Assembly: GCF_005938105.1 (NCBI RefSeq)
Contig: NZ_VCPE01000006.1
Coordinates: 62,001-126,000 of the forward strand
Direction: 5' to 3'
DNA length: 64,000 nucleotides
Source: Brucella haematophila
GTDB taxonomy: Bacteria; Pseudomonadota; Alphaproteobacteria; Rhizobiales; Rhizobiaceae
Shown: positions 45,993 through 54,478 of the stretch, in pieces
How the letters are laid out: every line of letters starts with the position of its first letter
Position numbering within the stretch: position 1 is the first letter of the stretch
Notes under the pieces: model-generated
Database searches by the model: none
Told to the model about the DNA's origin: nothing
The model's input: the letters and a program-made list of their open reading frames with translations, nothing else
Made by a program: the position numbers and the translations under genes

Positions 45993-46901
45993 TCAGGCAA
46001 ATGGCACAGCACTTGTACCCAAAGGCAATTTCGCCTCGTCTTCCGGTTCAACATGGATGACGACGCGGGCGCTGCCGATCTGTTCTTTCAGCGCATCTTC
46101 AATGCGGTCGCAGATCACATGCGCATCGCCGACGCTCATTTCGGCTGCCACAACCAGATGAAACTCGATGAAGGTGACGCGCCCGGCAATGCGGGTTTTC
46201 AGGTCGTGCACCTCAATGGCGCCTGCTGCATTGGACGAAATGACATCGCGAATGCGCATTTCCTCGGCAGGCTCGACGCCGATATCCATCAAGCCCTGCA
46301 CCGACGAGTTGATCACGTGCCAGCCCTGCCACAGAATATTCAGCGCCACGACAATAGCGAGCAGCGGATCGAGGATTGCCCAGCCAGTAACGACAGCACC
46401 CACCAGACCGACCAGCACGCCCAGCGACGTAAATACGTCGGTCATGATGTGCTTGCCGTCGGCTTCCAGCGCCGGAGACCGTGCCGCGCGCCCGGTACGG
46501 ATCAGGAGCGTAGCCCAGACGCCATTGATGACAGCGGCCACCGTATTGATGCCGAGGCCAAGCCATGGTTCTTCAAGCTGGCGCGGGGTCTGCAAGGCAA
46601 ACCAAGCCTCGCGGAAGATCAGCAGCGCCGCGACAGTAATCAGCACGCCTTCGACAACGGCCGAGATATATTCCGCCTTGTGATGACCGAACGGGTGATT
46701 TTCATCGGCGGGCTTATAGCTCACGCTGATCGCCCACCAGGCGCCCACTGCCGCGATGACATTGACGATGGATTCGAGCGCATCGGAATAGAGCGCTACG
46801 GAGCCGGTGAGCATATAAGCCACGTATTTCAGCCCCATCACCCCAAAGGCAATGGGAATCGACCATGCGGCCAGCCGCCGAACTCTTGCACTCGCGTCCA
46901 T
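45993..46901 (-). CDS. Cation diffusion facilitator family transporter
   Basis: A 302-residue inner-membrane antiporter exporting divalent metal ions. Six hydrophobic segments occupy residues about 10-210, with TM2 motif YSDALESIVN and TM5 motif HIMTDVFTS (HxxxD metal site). The cytoplasmic C-terminal ferredoxin-like domain has EVHDLKTRIAG and HVICDRIEDALK. The TM2 site lacks the second Asp of Zn-type YiiP, so metal choice (Zn, Fe, Mn) is open. Confidence 0.9.
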   Translation of the reverse strand: MDASARVRRLAAWSIPIAFGVMGLKYVAYMLTGSVALYSDALESIVNVIAAVGAWWAISVSYKPADENHPFGHHKAEYISAVVEGVLITVAALLIFREAWFALQTPRQLEEPWLGLGINTVAAVINGVWATLLIRTGRAARSPALEADGKHIMTDVFTSLGVLVGLVGAVVTGWAILDPLLAIVVALNILWQGWHVINSSVQGLMDIGVEPAEEMRIRDVISSNAAGAIEVHDLKTRIAGRVTFIEFHLVVAAEMSVGDAHVICDRIEDALKEQIGSARVVIHVEPEDEAKLPLGTSAVPFA

Positions 46902-47257
46902 GACGAACCTTTGATTTATCTAATTACTGCCCGAGACAGGCCCAAAAACCGGACCTTGATCAATTCAGGCTCATGCATATTGGGCTCATGCGCACCGGCT
47001 TTGGCCTGAAATAAGATTTCAGAGCCGGTCAGTCCTATGCAACTGCATTTTTGAAACCGCTCTATACCCCAGAACAATCGAAGTTCGTACCCCTGTTTTT
47101 TCAGTTATCGCATTTAATTTTTCCTGCAAATGCAAGGCATTACAGTTGCAAATGCGTTGCCAGAGCAAGCAGTGAAAACGTGCAGCCGAAATCCCAAAAC
47201 AAAACCGGCCGCAGGGTGACTGCGACCGGCTGGATATTAACGCGATGAAGCGCCTTT
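46902..47257. other. 356-base intergenic stretch between the CDF gene and trpE(G)
   Basis: It holds the trpE(G) terminator at 47199-47231 and must hold the CDF promoter. Two exact copies of TGCAAATGC (47125-47133 and 47147-47155) lie 22 bases apart, close to two helical turns. No coding frame is convincing. Confidence 0.45.
47199..47231 (-). terminator. Intrinsic terminator of trpE(G)
   Basis: On the minus strand CCGGTCGCAG pairs with CTGCGGCCGG (one G-U), followed by TTTTGTTTT. Confidence 0.9.
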
Positions 47258-49456
47258 TCAGTAGTTGCTGCGGCGCGCTTTTTTGTGTTTGCCCGCCAGA
47301 TGCGTCACCACATTCTCGATCATCCGCATACCGGCATTATGACCGAGCGTCATGATCGATTCTGGGTGGAACTGAACAGCCGCCACCGGCTCCTTCTTAT
47401 GTTCGAAAGCCATGATCACACCGTCTTCGGTTTCCGCCGTGACGAGGAAATCATCCGGCAGACGTTCCGGATCGGCAAAGATCGAATGGTAGCGTCCAAC
47501 GGTCACTTCCTTCGGCAGACCGGAGAAAATGCGTTCCGGCTTCGACACGCGAATGCGCGACGGCTTGCCGTGCATCGGAATGCGCAACTGGCGCAACGTG
47601 CCGCCATAGGCTTCTGCCAGAGCCTGAAGGCCGAGACAGACGCCGAAGATCGGCAGTTCGCGCTTGCGCGCCTTGTCGATGGTTGCCTTGCAGTCGAAAT
47701 CCTGCGGCGAACCTGGCCCCGGCGAAAGCACCACGAGATCAGGATTGACGCGGTCGAAAATATCGTCGGCAACCGGCGAGCGCACCGTCGAAACCGTTGC
47801 ACCCGTCTGGCGGAAATAATTGGCCAGCGTATGCACGAAGGAATCTTCGTGATCCACGAGCAGGACCGAGATACCCTCGCCCACCTTGGCGGCCACACGT
47901 TCTTCAGCAACATGATTGCTCTTCTGCGCCTCACGCACAGCCGCGATCATCGCCGAAGCCTTCAGCTCGGTTTCCGCCTCTTCCTCTTCCGGGTTGGAAT
48001 CAAACAGCAGCGTTGCACCGGCGCGGATTTCAGCCACGCCATCCTTGATGCGGATAGTGCGCAGGGTGAGACCTGTATTCATGTCGCCGTTGAAATGCAT
48101 CATGCCGATGGCGCCGCCATACCATGCACGCGGGCTGCGCTCGTTTTCCTCAAGGAAACGCATCGCCCACAATTTCGGCGCGCCGGTCACCGTCACAGCC
48201 CATGCATGGCTGAGGAAACCATCGAAAGCATCCATGCCGTCGCGCAGGCGACCTTCAATGTGATCGACCGTATGGATCAGGCGCGAATACATTTCGATCT
48301 GGCGGCGACCGATCACCCGCACCGAACCCGGCTCGCAGACCCGGCTCTTGTCGTTGCGGTCGACATCCGAACACATGGTCAGTTCGGATTCGTCCTTCTT
48401 GGAATTGAGCAGCTTCAGGATCTGCTCCGAATCCGAAATCGCATCCTCGCCGCGCTTGATCGTGCCCGAGATCGGGCAGGTTTCGATGCGGCGGCCATTG
48501 ACGCGCACGAACATTTCCGGCGATGCGCCAACCAGATATTCGTTCTCGCCCAGATTGATGAAGAAGGAATATGGCGACGGGTTGATCGTCTTCAGGCGAC
48601 GGAAGATTTCCGACGGTGCGGTGTGGCAACGCTCATAGAAGGTCTGACCCGGCACGACCTCGAACAGATCGCCGCGCTTGAAGCTATCCTTGGCGCGCTC
48701 GACCAGCTTGGCATATTCGCCCGGATTATGATCGCCACGCGGCAATGTACGTTCCGAAGGCTTGAACGCCTCGGCAGGCGTTGCCCGTGCAAGACCATGC
48801 GTCGAGGAACCGCCGCAGGTGAATTCATAACGATCGACCCAGGCGCGTGCTGCATAGTGGTCGGCGACGAAGATCTCGTCGGGAATGAACAGCACCAGAT
48901 CGCGCTGGGTTTCCGGGCGCTTGAGCTTGTACTGGATCGGGTCAAACTGGAACGCCAGATCGTAACCGAAGGCACCGTAAAGGCCGAGATTGGCATCTTC
49001 TTCCGAGAAGAACAGCCCGACAATGGCGCGCAGCACCGTGAACACCGAAGGCATGCGCGAACGCTCTTCTTCAGTAAACGTGCCAGTCGGCTCCGCAATG
49101 GTCAGCTCGATGCAGTCTTGCGTGGACGTATCCACCGTCACTTCGGCCAAGGCCTGCACGGTATCGAGAATGGGGCGCAGCAGGATGACGCCACGGGCGT
49201 TCAGGGCTTCGATGCGCATCGTGCGCTGGCGCGAGGTGATCACCACCGGCGGATCGACGATTGCCGTATCCCATCGCGTATAACGGCCCGGATATTCGTA
49301 GTTGGACGAGAACACCGCACCGCGTCTTTCATTGAGCACATCGATATAGGTTTCGATGGCGCCCTTATACGCAGTGAGATGGCGCACGCGCTCGACGACA
49401 ATGCCGCCAGCCGTTTCGTGCTGAAATATCTCGCTATCCGCTATCTTCGCATTCAT
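47258..49456 (-). CDS. trpE(G): Fused anthranilate synthase TrpE(G)
   Basis: A 732-residue single-chain enzyme for chorismate to anthranilate. The TrpE part (to about 510) has [36 protein letters not shown] (cut here for length), [12 protein letters not shown] and [13 protein letters not shown]. The TrpG part (about 530-732) has SPGPGSP, the nucleophile GVCLGLQ and the His-Glu pair in QFHPES. This fusion is characteristic of rhizobia and relatives. Controlled by the trpL attenuator upstream. Confidence 0.98.
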   Translation of the reverse strand: MNAKIADSEIFQHETAGGIVVERVRHLTAYKGAIETYIDVLNERRGAVFSSNYEYPGRYTRWDTAIVDPPVVITSRQRTMRIEALNARGVILLRPILDTVQALAEVTVDTSTQDCIELTIAEPTGTFTEEERSRMPSVFTVLRAIVGLFFSEEDANLGLYGAFGYDLAFQFDPIQYKLKRPETQRDLVLFIPDEIFVADHYAARAWVDRYEFTCGGSSTHGLARATPAEAFKPSERTLPRGDHNPGEYAKLVERAKDSFKRGDLFEVVPGQTFYERCHTAPSEIFRRLKTINPSPYSFFINLGENEYLVGASPEMFVRVNGRRIETCPISGTIKRGEDAISDSEQILKLLNSKKDESELTMCSDVDRNDKSRVCEPGSVRVIGRRQIEMYSRLIHTVDHIEGRLRDGMDAFDGFLSHAWAVTVTGAPKLWAMRFLEENERSPRAWYGGAIGMMHFNGDMNTGLTLRTIRIKDGVAEIRAGATLLFDSNPEEEEAETELKASAMIAAVREAQKSNHVAEERVAAKVGEGISVLLVDHEDSFVHTLANYFRQTGATVSTVRSPVADDIFDRVNPDLVVLSPGPGSPQDFDCKATIDKARKRELPIFGVCLGLQALAEAYGGTLRQLRIPMHGKPSRIRVSKPERIFSGLPKEVTVGRYHSIFADPERLPDDFLVTAETEDGVIMAFEHKKEPVAAVQFHPESIMTLGHNAGMRMIENVVTHLAGKHKKARRSNY

Positions 49457-49524
49457 GGTCGGCTAATCCCAATTGCTTTCGTTTTCGAATAATTCCGGGC
49501 TTCGGTCCCATTCGGGCAGCCAAA

Positions 49525-49597
49525 CAAAAAGGCCGCCCGGATAATCCCAGCGGCCCTGTCTCCTGAACGCATATGCGCAAACGCCTGCGTGGCCGCT
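49525..49597 (-). terminator. trp attenuator: terminator and competing antiterminator
   Basis: Minus strand: GGCCGCTGGG (49546-49555) pairs with CCGGGCGGCC (49531-49540), followed by TTTTTG, as terminator. AGCGGCC of the segment after the leader stop (49591-49597) can pair with GGCCGCT (49549-49555) as antiterminator, and the same segment can pair back on the Trp-codon region (GTGG/CCAC and CGC/GCG) as anti-antiterminator. Confidence 0.85.
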
Positions 49598-49598
49598 T

Positions 49599-49646
49599 TT
49601 AGCGAGCCCACCACCAACCGTTGATGCGAATGTGCGAAATGTTCAT
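49599..49646 (-). CDS. trpL: trp leader peptide TrpL
   Basis: The 15-residue peptide is MNISHIRINGWWWAR, with three consecutive Trp codons three codons before the stop. It controls trpE(G) by attenuation, as known for rhizobial trpE(G). The promoter spacing puts +1 at or next to the A of the ATG, so translation is probably leaderless as reported for Sinorhizobium meliloti trpL. There the released leader RNA and peptide also act in trans; the WWWAR end is shared. Confidence 0.92.
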   Translation of the reverse strand: MNISHIRINGWWWAR

Positions 49647-49654
49647 GGGCGCTA

Positions 49655-49683
49655 GTGTTAGCGCTCTGCCCAGCACCTTGCAA
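49655..49683 (-). promoter_or_regulatory. Candidate promoter of trpL-trpE(G)
   Basis: Minus-strand TTGCAA (49678-49683) and TAACAC (49655-49660) with a 17-base spacer. The trpL ATG begins eight bases after the -10 element. Confidence 0.6.
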
Positions 49684-49802
49684 CCGGAAAATTGCGGCTC
49701 CGCATTTTTCGCTGCAAGGCACGATACCGGCCCCGATGAGCCGACCCTGTCATTGTTGTCAGGCCTGTACCTGTCAGAATTATGCTAACTCTTCGGAACG
49801 GA

Positions 49803-50045
49803 AAAAGAAAAGTCCGGACACCACAGAAGGTCCGGACTTTTCCCTGTCCTTAATGAGGACATACAGACAAGGAAGCGGGGTGCCTTGCCTGATCACAACG
49901 AGGCTCCTCGCCCCCCAAATGACTAAATTTATACGTGTAATAAGACTTTCAGTATGGCCAACCACTACCATGGGTTGTATGCCCTTGGCAACTAGTAATT
50001 GATTCGGGGCCGCCTGTTCGTATTTGGGACAGGCGGCACCAGTCC
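49803..50045 (-). ncRNA. Candidate structured small RNA or leader, minus strand
   Basis: No protein frame here is convincing, but the minus strand shows ordered secondary structure. First comes a perfect 9-bp hairpin GCCGCCTGT/ACAGGCGGC (about 50009-50037). Next is AGGCAAGG pairing with CCTTGTCT (about 49868-49895). Last is a strong terminator, GTCCGGAC with GTCCGGAC around CTTCTGTGGT, followed by TTTTCTTTTT (49803-49841). The terminator points to a transcript ending before trpL. I cannot place its promoter or name a family. Confidence 0.45.
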
Positions 50046-50183
50046 CCGCAAATTTGTCAGCCTTCTGAACAAGTTTCGTCTTGCGCCCAGCGCGGATTTC
50101 AGATTCATTCCCGTGACTTAATTCAGAATGAACGCATGAAGAAAAGAGTCGCCGCAAACAGGCGACCAGTTGGGGACACACGC

Positions 50184-50645
50184 ATGAAGAACCTTGATGC
50201 CATGGACAGGAACATCCTACAGGCCCTTCAGGAGAACGGGCGCCTGACCAATACCGAGCTTGCCGATCGCATCAATCTCTCGCAGACAGCGACTGCGGAA
50301 CGCGTCAAGCGCCTGACCCGGGAAGGCTATATTCTGGGCTATTCGGCGCGGCTATCACCCAAGATGCTCGACCGCGCCATGCTGGTTTTCATCGAGATCA
50401 AACTCGACCGCACGACGCCGGAAGTCTTCGAGACCTTCGCGACTTTCACGCGCAACAATCCAGACGTTCTCGAATGCCATATGGTGGCAGGCGGCTTCGA
50501 CTATCTCGTCAAGGCCCGCGTTTCCGACATGGATCATTATCGCCGTTTCCTGTCGGAAGCGCTTCTTTCTCTGCCGGGCGTGCGGGAATCGCACACCTAT
50601 GCCGTCATGGAAGAAGTCAAGGAAACCGCGCATATCGCGGTATAA
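50184..50645 (+). CDS. Lrp/AsnC family transcriptional regulator
   Basis: A 153-residue regulator with an N-terminal winged helix-turn-helix (DRNILQALQENGRLTNTELA, LSQTATAERVKRL) and a C-terminal RAM ligand/oligomerisation domain (ECHMVAGGFDYLVKARV). Members sense amino acids. An earlier in-frame ATG at 50136 would add 16 basic residues; the start at 50184 gives the usual N-terminus and has TTGGGGA upstream. Target genes are unknown; no catabolic gene is adjacent. Confidence 0.92.
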   Translation: MKNLDAMDRNILQALQENGRLTNTELADRINLSQTATAERVKRLTREGYILGYSARLSPKMLDRAMLVFIEIKLDRTTPEVFETFATFTRNNPDVLECHMVAGGFDYLVKARVSDMDHYRRFLSEALLSLPGVRESHTYAVMEEVKETAHIAV

Positions 50646-50704
50646 AAGGCCTCTCATGGCCATCGCCACGCTGACAGGAACCTTCCTGTTCCAGCAATGA
50701 ATGC

Positions 50705-50740
50705 TTGCCAGAATTCATTTGCGGGTATATACCCGCATTA
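50705..50740 (+). promoter_or_regulatory. marR-type gene promoter overlapped by a perfect palindromic operator
   Basis: GCGGGTATATACCCGC (50721-50736) is a perfect 16-bp palindrome. TTGCCA (50705-50710) and TATACC (50728-50733) make a promoter with 17-base spacing whose -10 lies in the palindrome. The predicted start of transcription coincides with the ATG at 50740. Confidence 0.68.
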
Positions 50741-51138
50741 TGGCACATTCTTGTTTCTGCATCCTTCTGCGTCAGGCATCGCGTAAAACCTCGGCCATCT
50801 ATGACGAGGCATTGGCGCCGCTTGGCATCAATGTCGCACAGTTCAGCCTGCTGCGCCGGCTTGACCGCGCGGGAACGCTGTCTATCACCGAACTGGCGCG
50901 CACGGCGGAGCTTGATCGCTCCACGATGGGGCGCAACGCCAAGGTGTTGCAGCGCATGGGACTGGTTGAACCCGGCCAGGGTGAAGACCATCGCGAAACC
51001 AATATCAGATTGACCGACACAGGCCGGGAGCTTCTCGCCCGTGGCGGTCCGCTCTGGGATAAAGCCCAGGAAGAAATCGAAGAAAAACTTGGAAATGACG
51101 GGGTCGAACAGTTGCAGGCGCTGCTTCAGGCACTCTGA
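50740..51138 (+). CDS. MarR family transcriptional regulator
   Basis: A 132-residue winged-helix repressor. The DNA-binding part includes LSITELARTAELDRSTMGRNAKVLQRMGLV, followed by the beta-wing. The N-terminus has two Cys residues (SCFC), which may confer redox sensing. The ATG at 50740 has no Shine-Dalgarno and sits 3 bases after a palindromic operator, consistent with a leaderless autorepressed transcript. It probably also controls the MFS gene that follows after 143 bases. Confidence 0.9.
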   Translation: MAHSCFCILLRQASRKTSAIYDEALAPLGINVAQFSLLRRLDRAGTLSITELARTAELDRSTMGRNAKVLQRMGLVEPGQGEDHRETNIRLTDTGRELLARGGPLWDKAQEEIEEKLGNDGVEQLQALLQAL

Positions 51139-51242
51139 AGCCCAGCCGGACGCGATCCCCAAACTGAACTGACTTGACTGGAAACAATGACGGAGCGCGC
51201 TTCTGCGGCTACGCGCAAAGAAGCTCGCCTTCCTATCCGTGG

Positions 51243-51260
51243 CCATTTTTGTAAAAATGG
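51243..51260. promoter_or_regulatory. Palindrome upstream of the MFS gene
   Basis: CCATTTTT-GT-AAAAATGG is a perfect 18-bp palindrome 21 bases before the MFS start. It may be an operator or an RNA hairpin over the leader. It differs from the operator in front of the MarR gene. Confidence 0.5.
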
Positions 51261-51281
51261 TCCTAACCGAAAGCGCTCAAG

Positions 51282-52574
51282 ATGATATCTGCCCGCCTCG
51301 CACGCGTTCTCGAACAGAGAAACATCCATTACGGATGGGTTGTCGCCGCCATCACCTTCCTGACCATGCTGGCAACGGCTGCTGCCATGGGTTCGGCAGG
51401 CATATTGATCGAACCGCTCCAGCGCGAATTCGGCTGGACCAACGCCGATATCTCGTTTGCCATGGCGCTTCGTCTGGTTCTGTTCGGCCTGATGGGACCG
51501 TTTGCGGCCGCCTTCATGAACCAGTTCGGCCTGCGCCGCGTTGTGACCGCAGCGCTGATCCTGATCGCCAGCGGCCTGCTCGGCTCCATCTTCATGACGG
51601 AGGAATGGCAGATGGTGGGCCTCTGGGGCGTCGTGATCGGTGTCGGCACCGGCATGACCGCGCTCGTGCTGGGTGCAACGGTTGCCGCCCGCTGGTTTGA
51701 AAAGCGCCGTGGCCTTGTGGTCGGCATGATGACCGCCAGCAATGCCACCGGCCAGCTGGTATTCATGCCGATCCTCGCCAGTGTCAGCCAGACCATTGGC
51801 TGGCGCACGTCGCTCACCATCGTCATCGGATTCCTGACCGTTGCGCTGTTGCTGGTTCTCGCCTTGATGCGCGATCACCCGGCAGATATCGGCCTGAAGC
51901 CCTATGGCCGCACGGCTCCGCTGCCAGCACCTGAACCGAAGAAGAGCTTTGGCGCCATGCTTGCCTCGCCGCTGGTGACCCTGCGTGAAGCGTCTTCGAC
52001 CTCCACTTTCTGGGTGCTGTTCCTGACCTTCTTCGTCTGCGGTTTCTCGACCAACGGCCTCATCCAGACCCACTGGATCACGCTTTGCGGTGACTACGGC
52101 ATCGCGCCGGTCGGCGCAGCCGGTATCCTCGCGGTCATCGGCGCATTCGACCTGATCGGCACGATCATGTCCGGCTGGCTGTCCGACCGCTTCGACAATC
52201 GCTGGCTGTTGTTCTGGTTCTATGCGTTGCGCGGCCTGTCGCTGATCTATCTGACCTTCACAGACTTCTCGGTTTATGAACTGGCGCTGTTCGCCGTCTT
52301 CTACGGTCTGGACTGGGTCGCAACCGTACCACCGACAGTGAAGCTTGCAGCCGAACGTTTCGGCCCGGAAAAGGCCGGCCTGGTCTTTGGCTGGGTGTTC
52401 ACCGGCCACCAGATCGGCGCTGCTGCTGCCGCCGGTTTTGCGGGCTTCGTCCGCACCGACTACGACAGCTATACGCCAGCGCTCGTTCTGGCTGGCGCCA
52501 TGTGTCTTGCTGCGGCGGCGATGGTATTCATCATCAACCGCCCTGCCCCGCGCGTCGTTCTGCAGGCTTCATGA
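51282..52574 (+). CDS. MFS transporter, oxalate/formate antiporter-like
   Basis: A 430-residue transporter with 12 hydrophobic segments in two halves around a central loop (about 205-225, KPYGRTAPLPAPEPKKS). The N-terminal HYGWVVAAITFLTML and the block ARWFEKRRGLVVGM match the OFA/MCT-like MFS branch that moves monocarboxylates. Downstream of a MarR gene; its 3' end overlaps the convergent EamA gene by 6 bases. Substrate unknown. Confidence 0.88.
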   Translation: MISARLARVLEQRNIHYGWVVAAITFLTMLATAAAMGSAGILIEPLQREFGWTNADISFAMALRLVLFGLMGPFAAAFMNQFGLRRVVTAALILIASGLLGSIFMTEEWQMVGLWGVVIGVGTGMTALVLGATVAARWFEKRRGLVVGMMTASNATGQLVFMPILASVSQTIGWRTSLTIVIGFLTVALLLVLALMRDHPADIGLKPYGRTAPLPAPEPKKSFGAMLASPLVTLREASSTSTFWVLFLTFFVCGFSTNGLIQTHWITLCGDYGIAPVGAAGILAVIGAFDLIGTIMSGWLSDRFDNRWLLFWFYALRGLSLIYLTFTDFSVYELALFAVFYGLDWVATVPPTVKLAAERFGPEKAGLVFGWVFTGHQIGAAAAAGFAGFVRTDYDSYTPALVLAGAMCLAAAAMVFIINRPAPRVVLQAS

Positions 52575-53486
52575 CGCGACCGGCTTCTTGCCCTTCCTGT
52601 TCAGTGCCAGCACACCGACACTGATCAGGAGGGCGGCGAGCGTGTCGGCCAAGCCCGGCACTTCGCCAAGCAGGACAAGGGCAAGAACCAGCGTAATGAC
52701 GGGGATCAGCGCCGAAAGTGCAGCCCCTGCCGCCGTCCCCAGCAGCACTACGGCACGGTTGAAGGCAAAGACGCCGAAGGCCGATGTGAGAACGCCCTGA
52801 TAAAACCCTTGCAGGGTGATGTCGCCCCAGGATGTTGCACCAACCCCCTTGGGCAGAAAAAGCGCATAGATCGGCAGATAGAACAGGGCCGAGGCGACCG
52901 CTGAAATCGCCGTCGCATGCAGCCCGTCCATCCCCTTGCTGCGAAACACCATGACATAGATCGCCCAGATGAGCGCCGCTGCAAAGAAGGCGATGTGTCC
53001 GATCATTTCCTGCCCACCCAGTTGCGACAGCCCGGCGATCAACATGCTGCCGATCAGGATCAGACCCACCCCGAGCCAGCGCGACAATGCAAGACGTTCT
53101 CCCAGAAGCACCACGCCCAGAATGGCCACGAGCACCGTCATGATGCCCGGAATGAGCGCTGCCGCATGGGATGCCGGGGCAAATTGCAGACCATAGGCGG
53201 TCATCAGGGCATAGGGTGCGCCTGCGCCGGAAACCAGCAGCACAAAGCCCGGCAGCCCAAGCTGCCGAAAGCCAAAGCCCTTCAGGACAACGACCGGCAA
53301 CAGCACCAGCCCCGCCACACCAAAACGCAAAGCGATGATGTCGAAAGGCGTAAGCGCGGTCTTGAACCCGAAACGCGTCAGAACGAACGATCCGGACCAT
53401 ACCAGAACCCCGGAAAGCCCCCAGGCCAGACCGCGTATGGTATCGGATGTCGAAAGTGTCGGATTGTTGTCGGCAATGGCGGTCAT
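52569..53486 (-). CDS. EamA/DMT superfamily transporter
   Basis: A 305-residue protein with ten hydrophobic segments and two EamA repeats (about 20-150 and 160-295), as in RhaT/YdcZ-type metabolite exporters. Typical residues include GLSGVLVWSGSFVLTRFGF and the C-terminal LVLLGEVPGLADTLAALLISVGVLAL. Downstream of, and co-directional with, a LysR gene 98 bases away that may control it. Confidence 0.88.
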   Translation of the reverse strand: MTAIADNNPTLSTSDTIRGLAWGLSGVLVWSGSFVLTRFGFKTALTPFDIIALRFGVAGLVLLPVVVLKGFGFRQLGLPGFVLLVSGAGAPYALMTAYGLQFAPASHAAALIPGIMTVLVAILGVVLLGERLALSRWLGVGLILIGSMLIAGLSQLGGQEMIGHIAFFAAALIWAIYVMVFRSKGMDGLHATAISAVASALFYLPIYALFLPKGVGATSWGDITLQGFYQGVLTSAFGVFAFNRAVVLLGTAAGAALSALIPVITLVLALVLLGEVPGLADTLAALLISVGVLALNRKGKKPVAS

Positions 53487-53584
53487 GTGTGCTCGCTGCG
53501 GGATAATCGAAGAAGAGCCGGACTATTGCACTCTTCCCCGTGACGGACACCACGGATAAGCGAGATATGAGATATTAGAGTTTC

Positions 53585-54463
53585 TTATGCCGCTTTGCTT
53601 TTGGCATCCTGCGCCACATCGCAGAACCGTTCGACCAGATGTCGGACCCGGCTGTCAGCCCGAAAAACGATATAGACAGTGCGAAAGGTCGGCGGATTGA
53701 GGCGAAGCGCCCGCAATCCGTGCAGGTCCGCACCCGGCAGGCTGATCTCCGATAAAAGCGTGGTGCCAATACCATGCCGCACCATTTCCAGCACGGTGGC
53801 CACATCACGGGTGCGTACCTGCTCGCTGCAGGTTTTACCATCGCCATGAATGATACGGTCGATGATCATCTCACAACCTGCGGCGGCAATCAGCTGGCGA
53901 TCCCGCAGGGTTTCGACGGCGACCCTGTCGTGCCGCATGAATGGATCGTCGCTGCGTCCCACCACAACAAGCTCCTCCTGACCGATGTCGCACGCTTCCA
54001 GCTCCGGCGCGGGCAGCGAGGTTATGCCAAGATCGGCAATGCCGTCCCGCACCCACTGGCTCACGACATCATGTCCGCCCTCGAACGCGCTGAGTTCAAT
54101 ACCCGGATAGAGCCGCTGAAAAACTTTCCGCAAACCGGGCAAAACATATTCGAGCTGGCTTGGAATGGCCGCGATACGGAGCCGTTCGGGGCCCGCTGAA
54201 GCACTGCTTCGCGCTTGCAGCTCTATCCGGTCCACCGCCGCAAGAGCGGTCCTGGCATCATCGAGGATCGACTGGCCAAAGGCGGTCAGGGTTGCGCCGT
54301 CACGTTTGCGCGCCAGCACATCAAGGCCCAGTATCTTTTCCAGCGTCGCAATCGCCTGACTGGCTCCTGATTGCGTCAGACCCAGCTGGCGCGCCGCGGC
54401 ACCAACGCTGCCGGTTTCGGCGACAGCTTGCAGCAGACGTAACTGGACCAGACTGATCTTCAT
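53585..54463 (-). CDS. LysR family transcriptional regulator
   Basis: A 292-residue regulator. The N-terminal helix-turn-helix is seen in LRLLQAVAETGSVGAAARQLGLTQ (shown in part) with SGASQAIATLEKILG. The substrate-binding domain starts near residue 90 (LRIAAIPSQLEYVLPG). It is unusual in sharing strand with its likely target EamA rather than being divergent. Starts 15 bases after the Rsm22 stop, so it may be co-transcribed from upstream. Confidence 0.92.
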   Translation of the reverse strand: MKISLVQLRLLQAVAETGSVGAAARQLGLTQSGASQAIATLEKILGLDVLARKRDGATLTAFGQSILDDARTALAAVDRIELQARSSASAGPERLRIAAIPSQLEYVLPGLRKVFQRLYPGIELSAFEGGHDVVSQWVRDGIADLGITSLPAPELEACDIGQEELVVVGRSDDPFMRHDRVAVETLRDRQLIAAAGCEMIIDRIIHGDGKTCSEQVRTRDVATVLEMVRHGIGTTLLSEISLPGADLHGLRALRLNPPTFRTVYIVFRADSRVRHLVERFCDVAQDAKSKAA

Positions 54464-54478
54464 CGCTTTGGTTCCAAC

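Noticed and set aside
47285-49492. Very long plus-strand frame opposite trpE(G) (and a similar one opposite leuA)
   Set aside because: They are antisense shadows of GC-rich codon use. Their composition (His, Arg, Gln rich) and lack of domains show they are not genes.
49780-50181. 133-residue minus-strand frame between trpL and the Lrp gene
   Set aside because: It runs through a terminator hairpin and other strong palindromes, has no ribosome binding site or recognisable domain, and is better explained as structured non-coding RNA.
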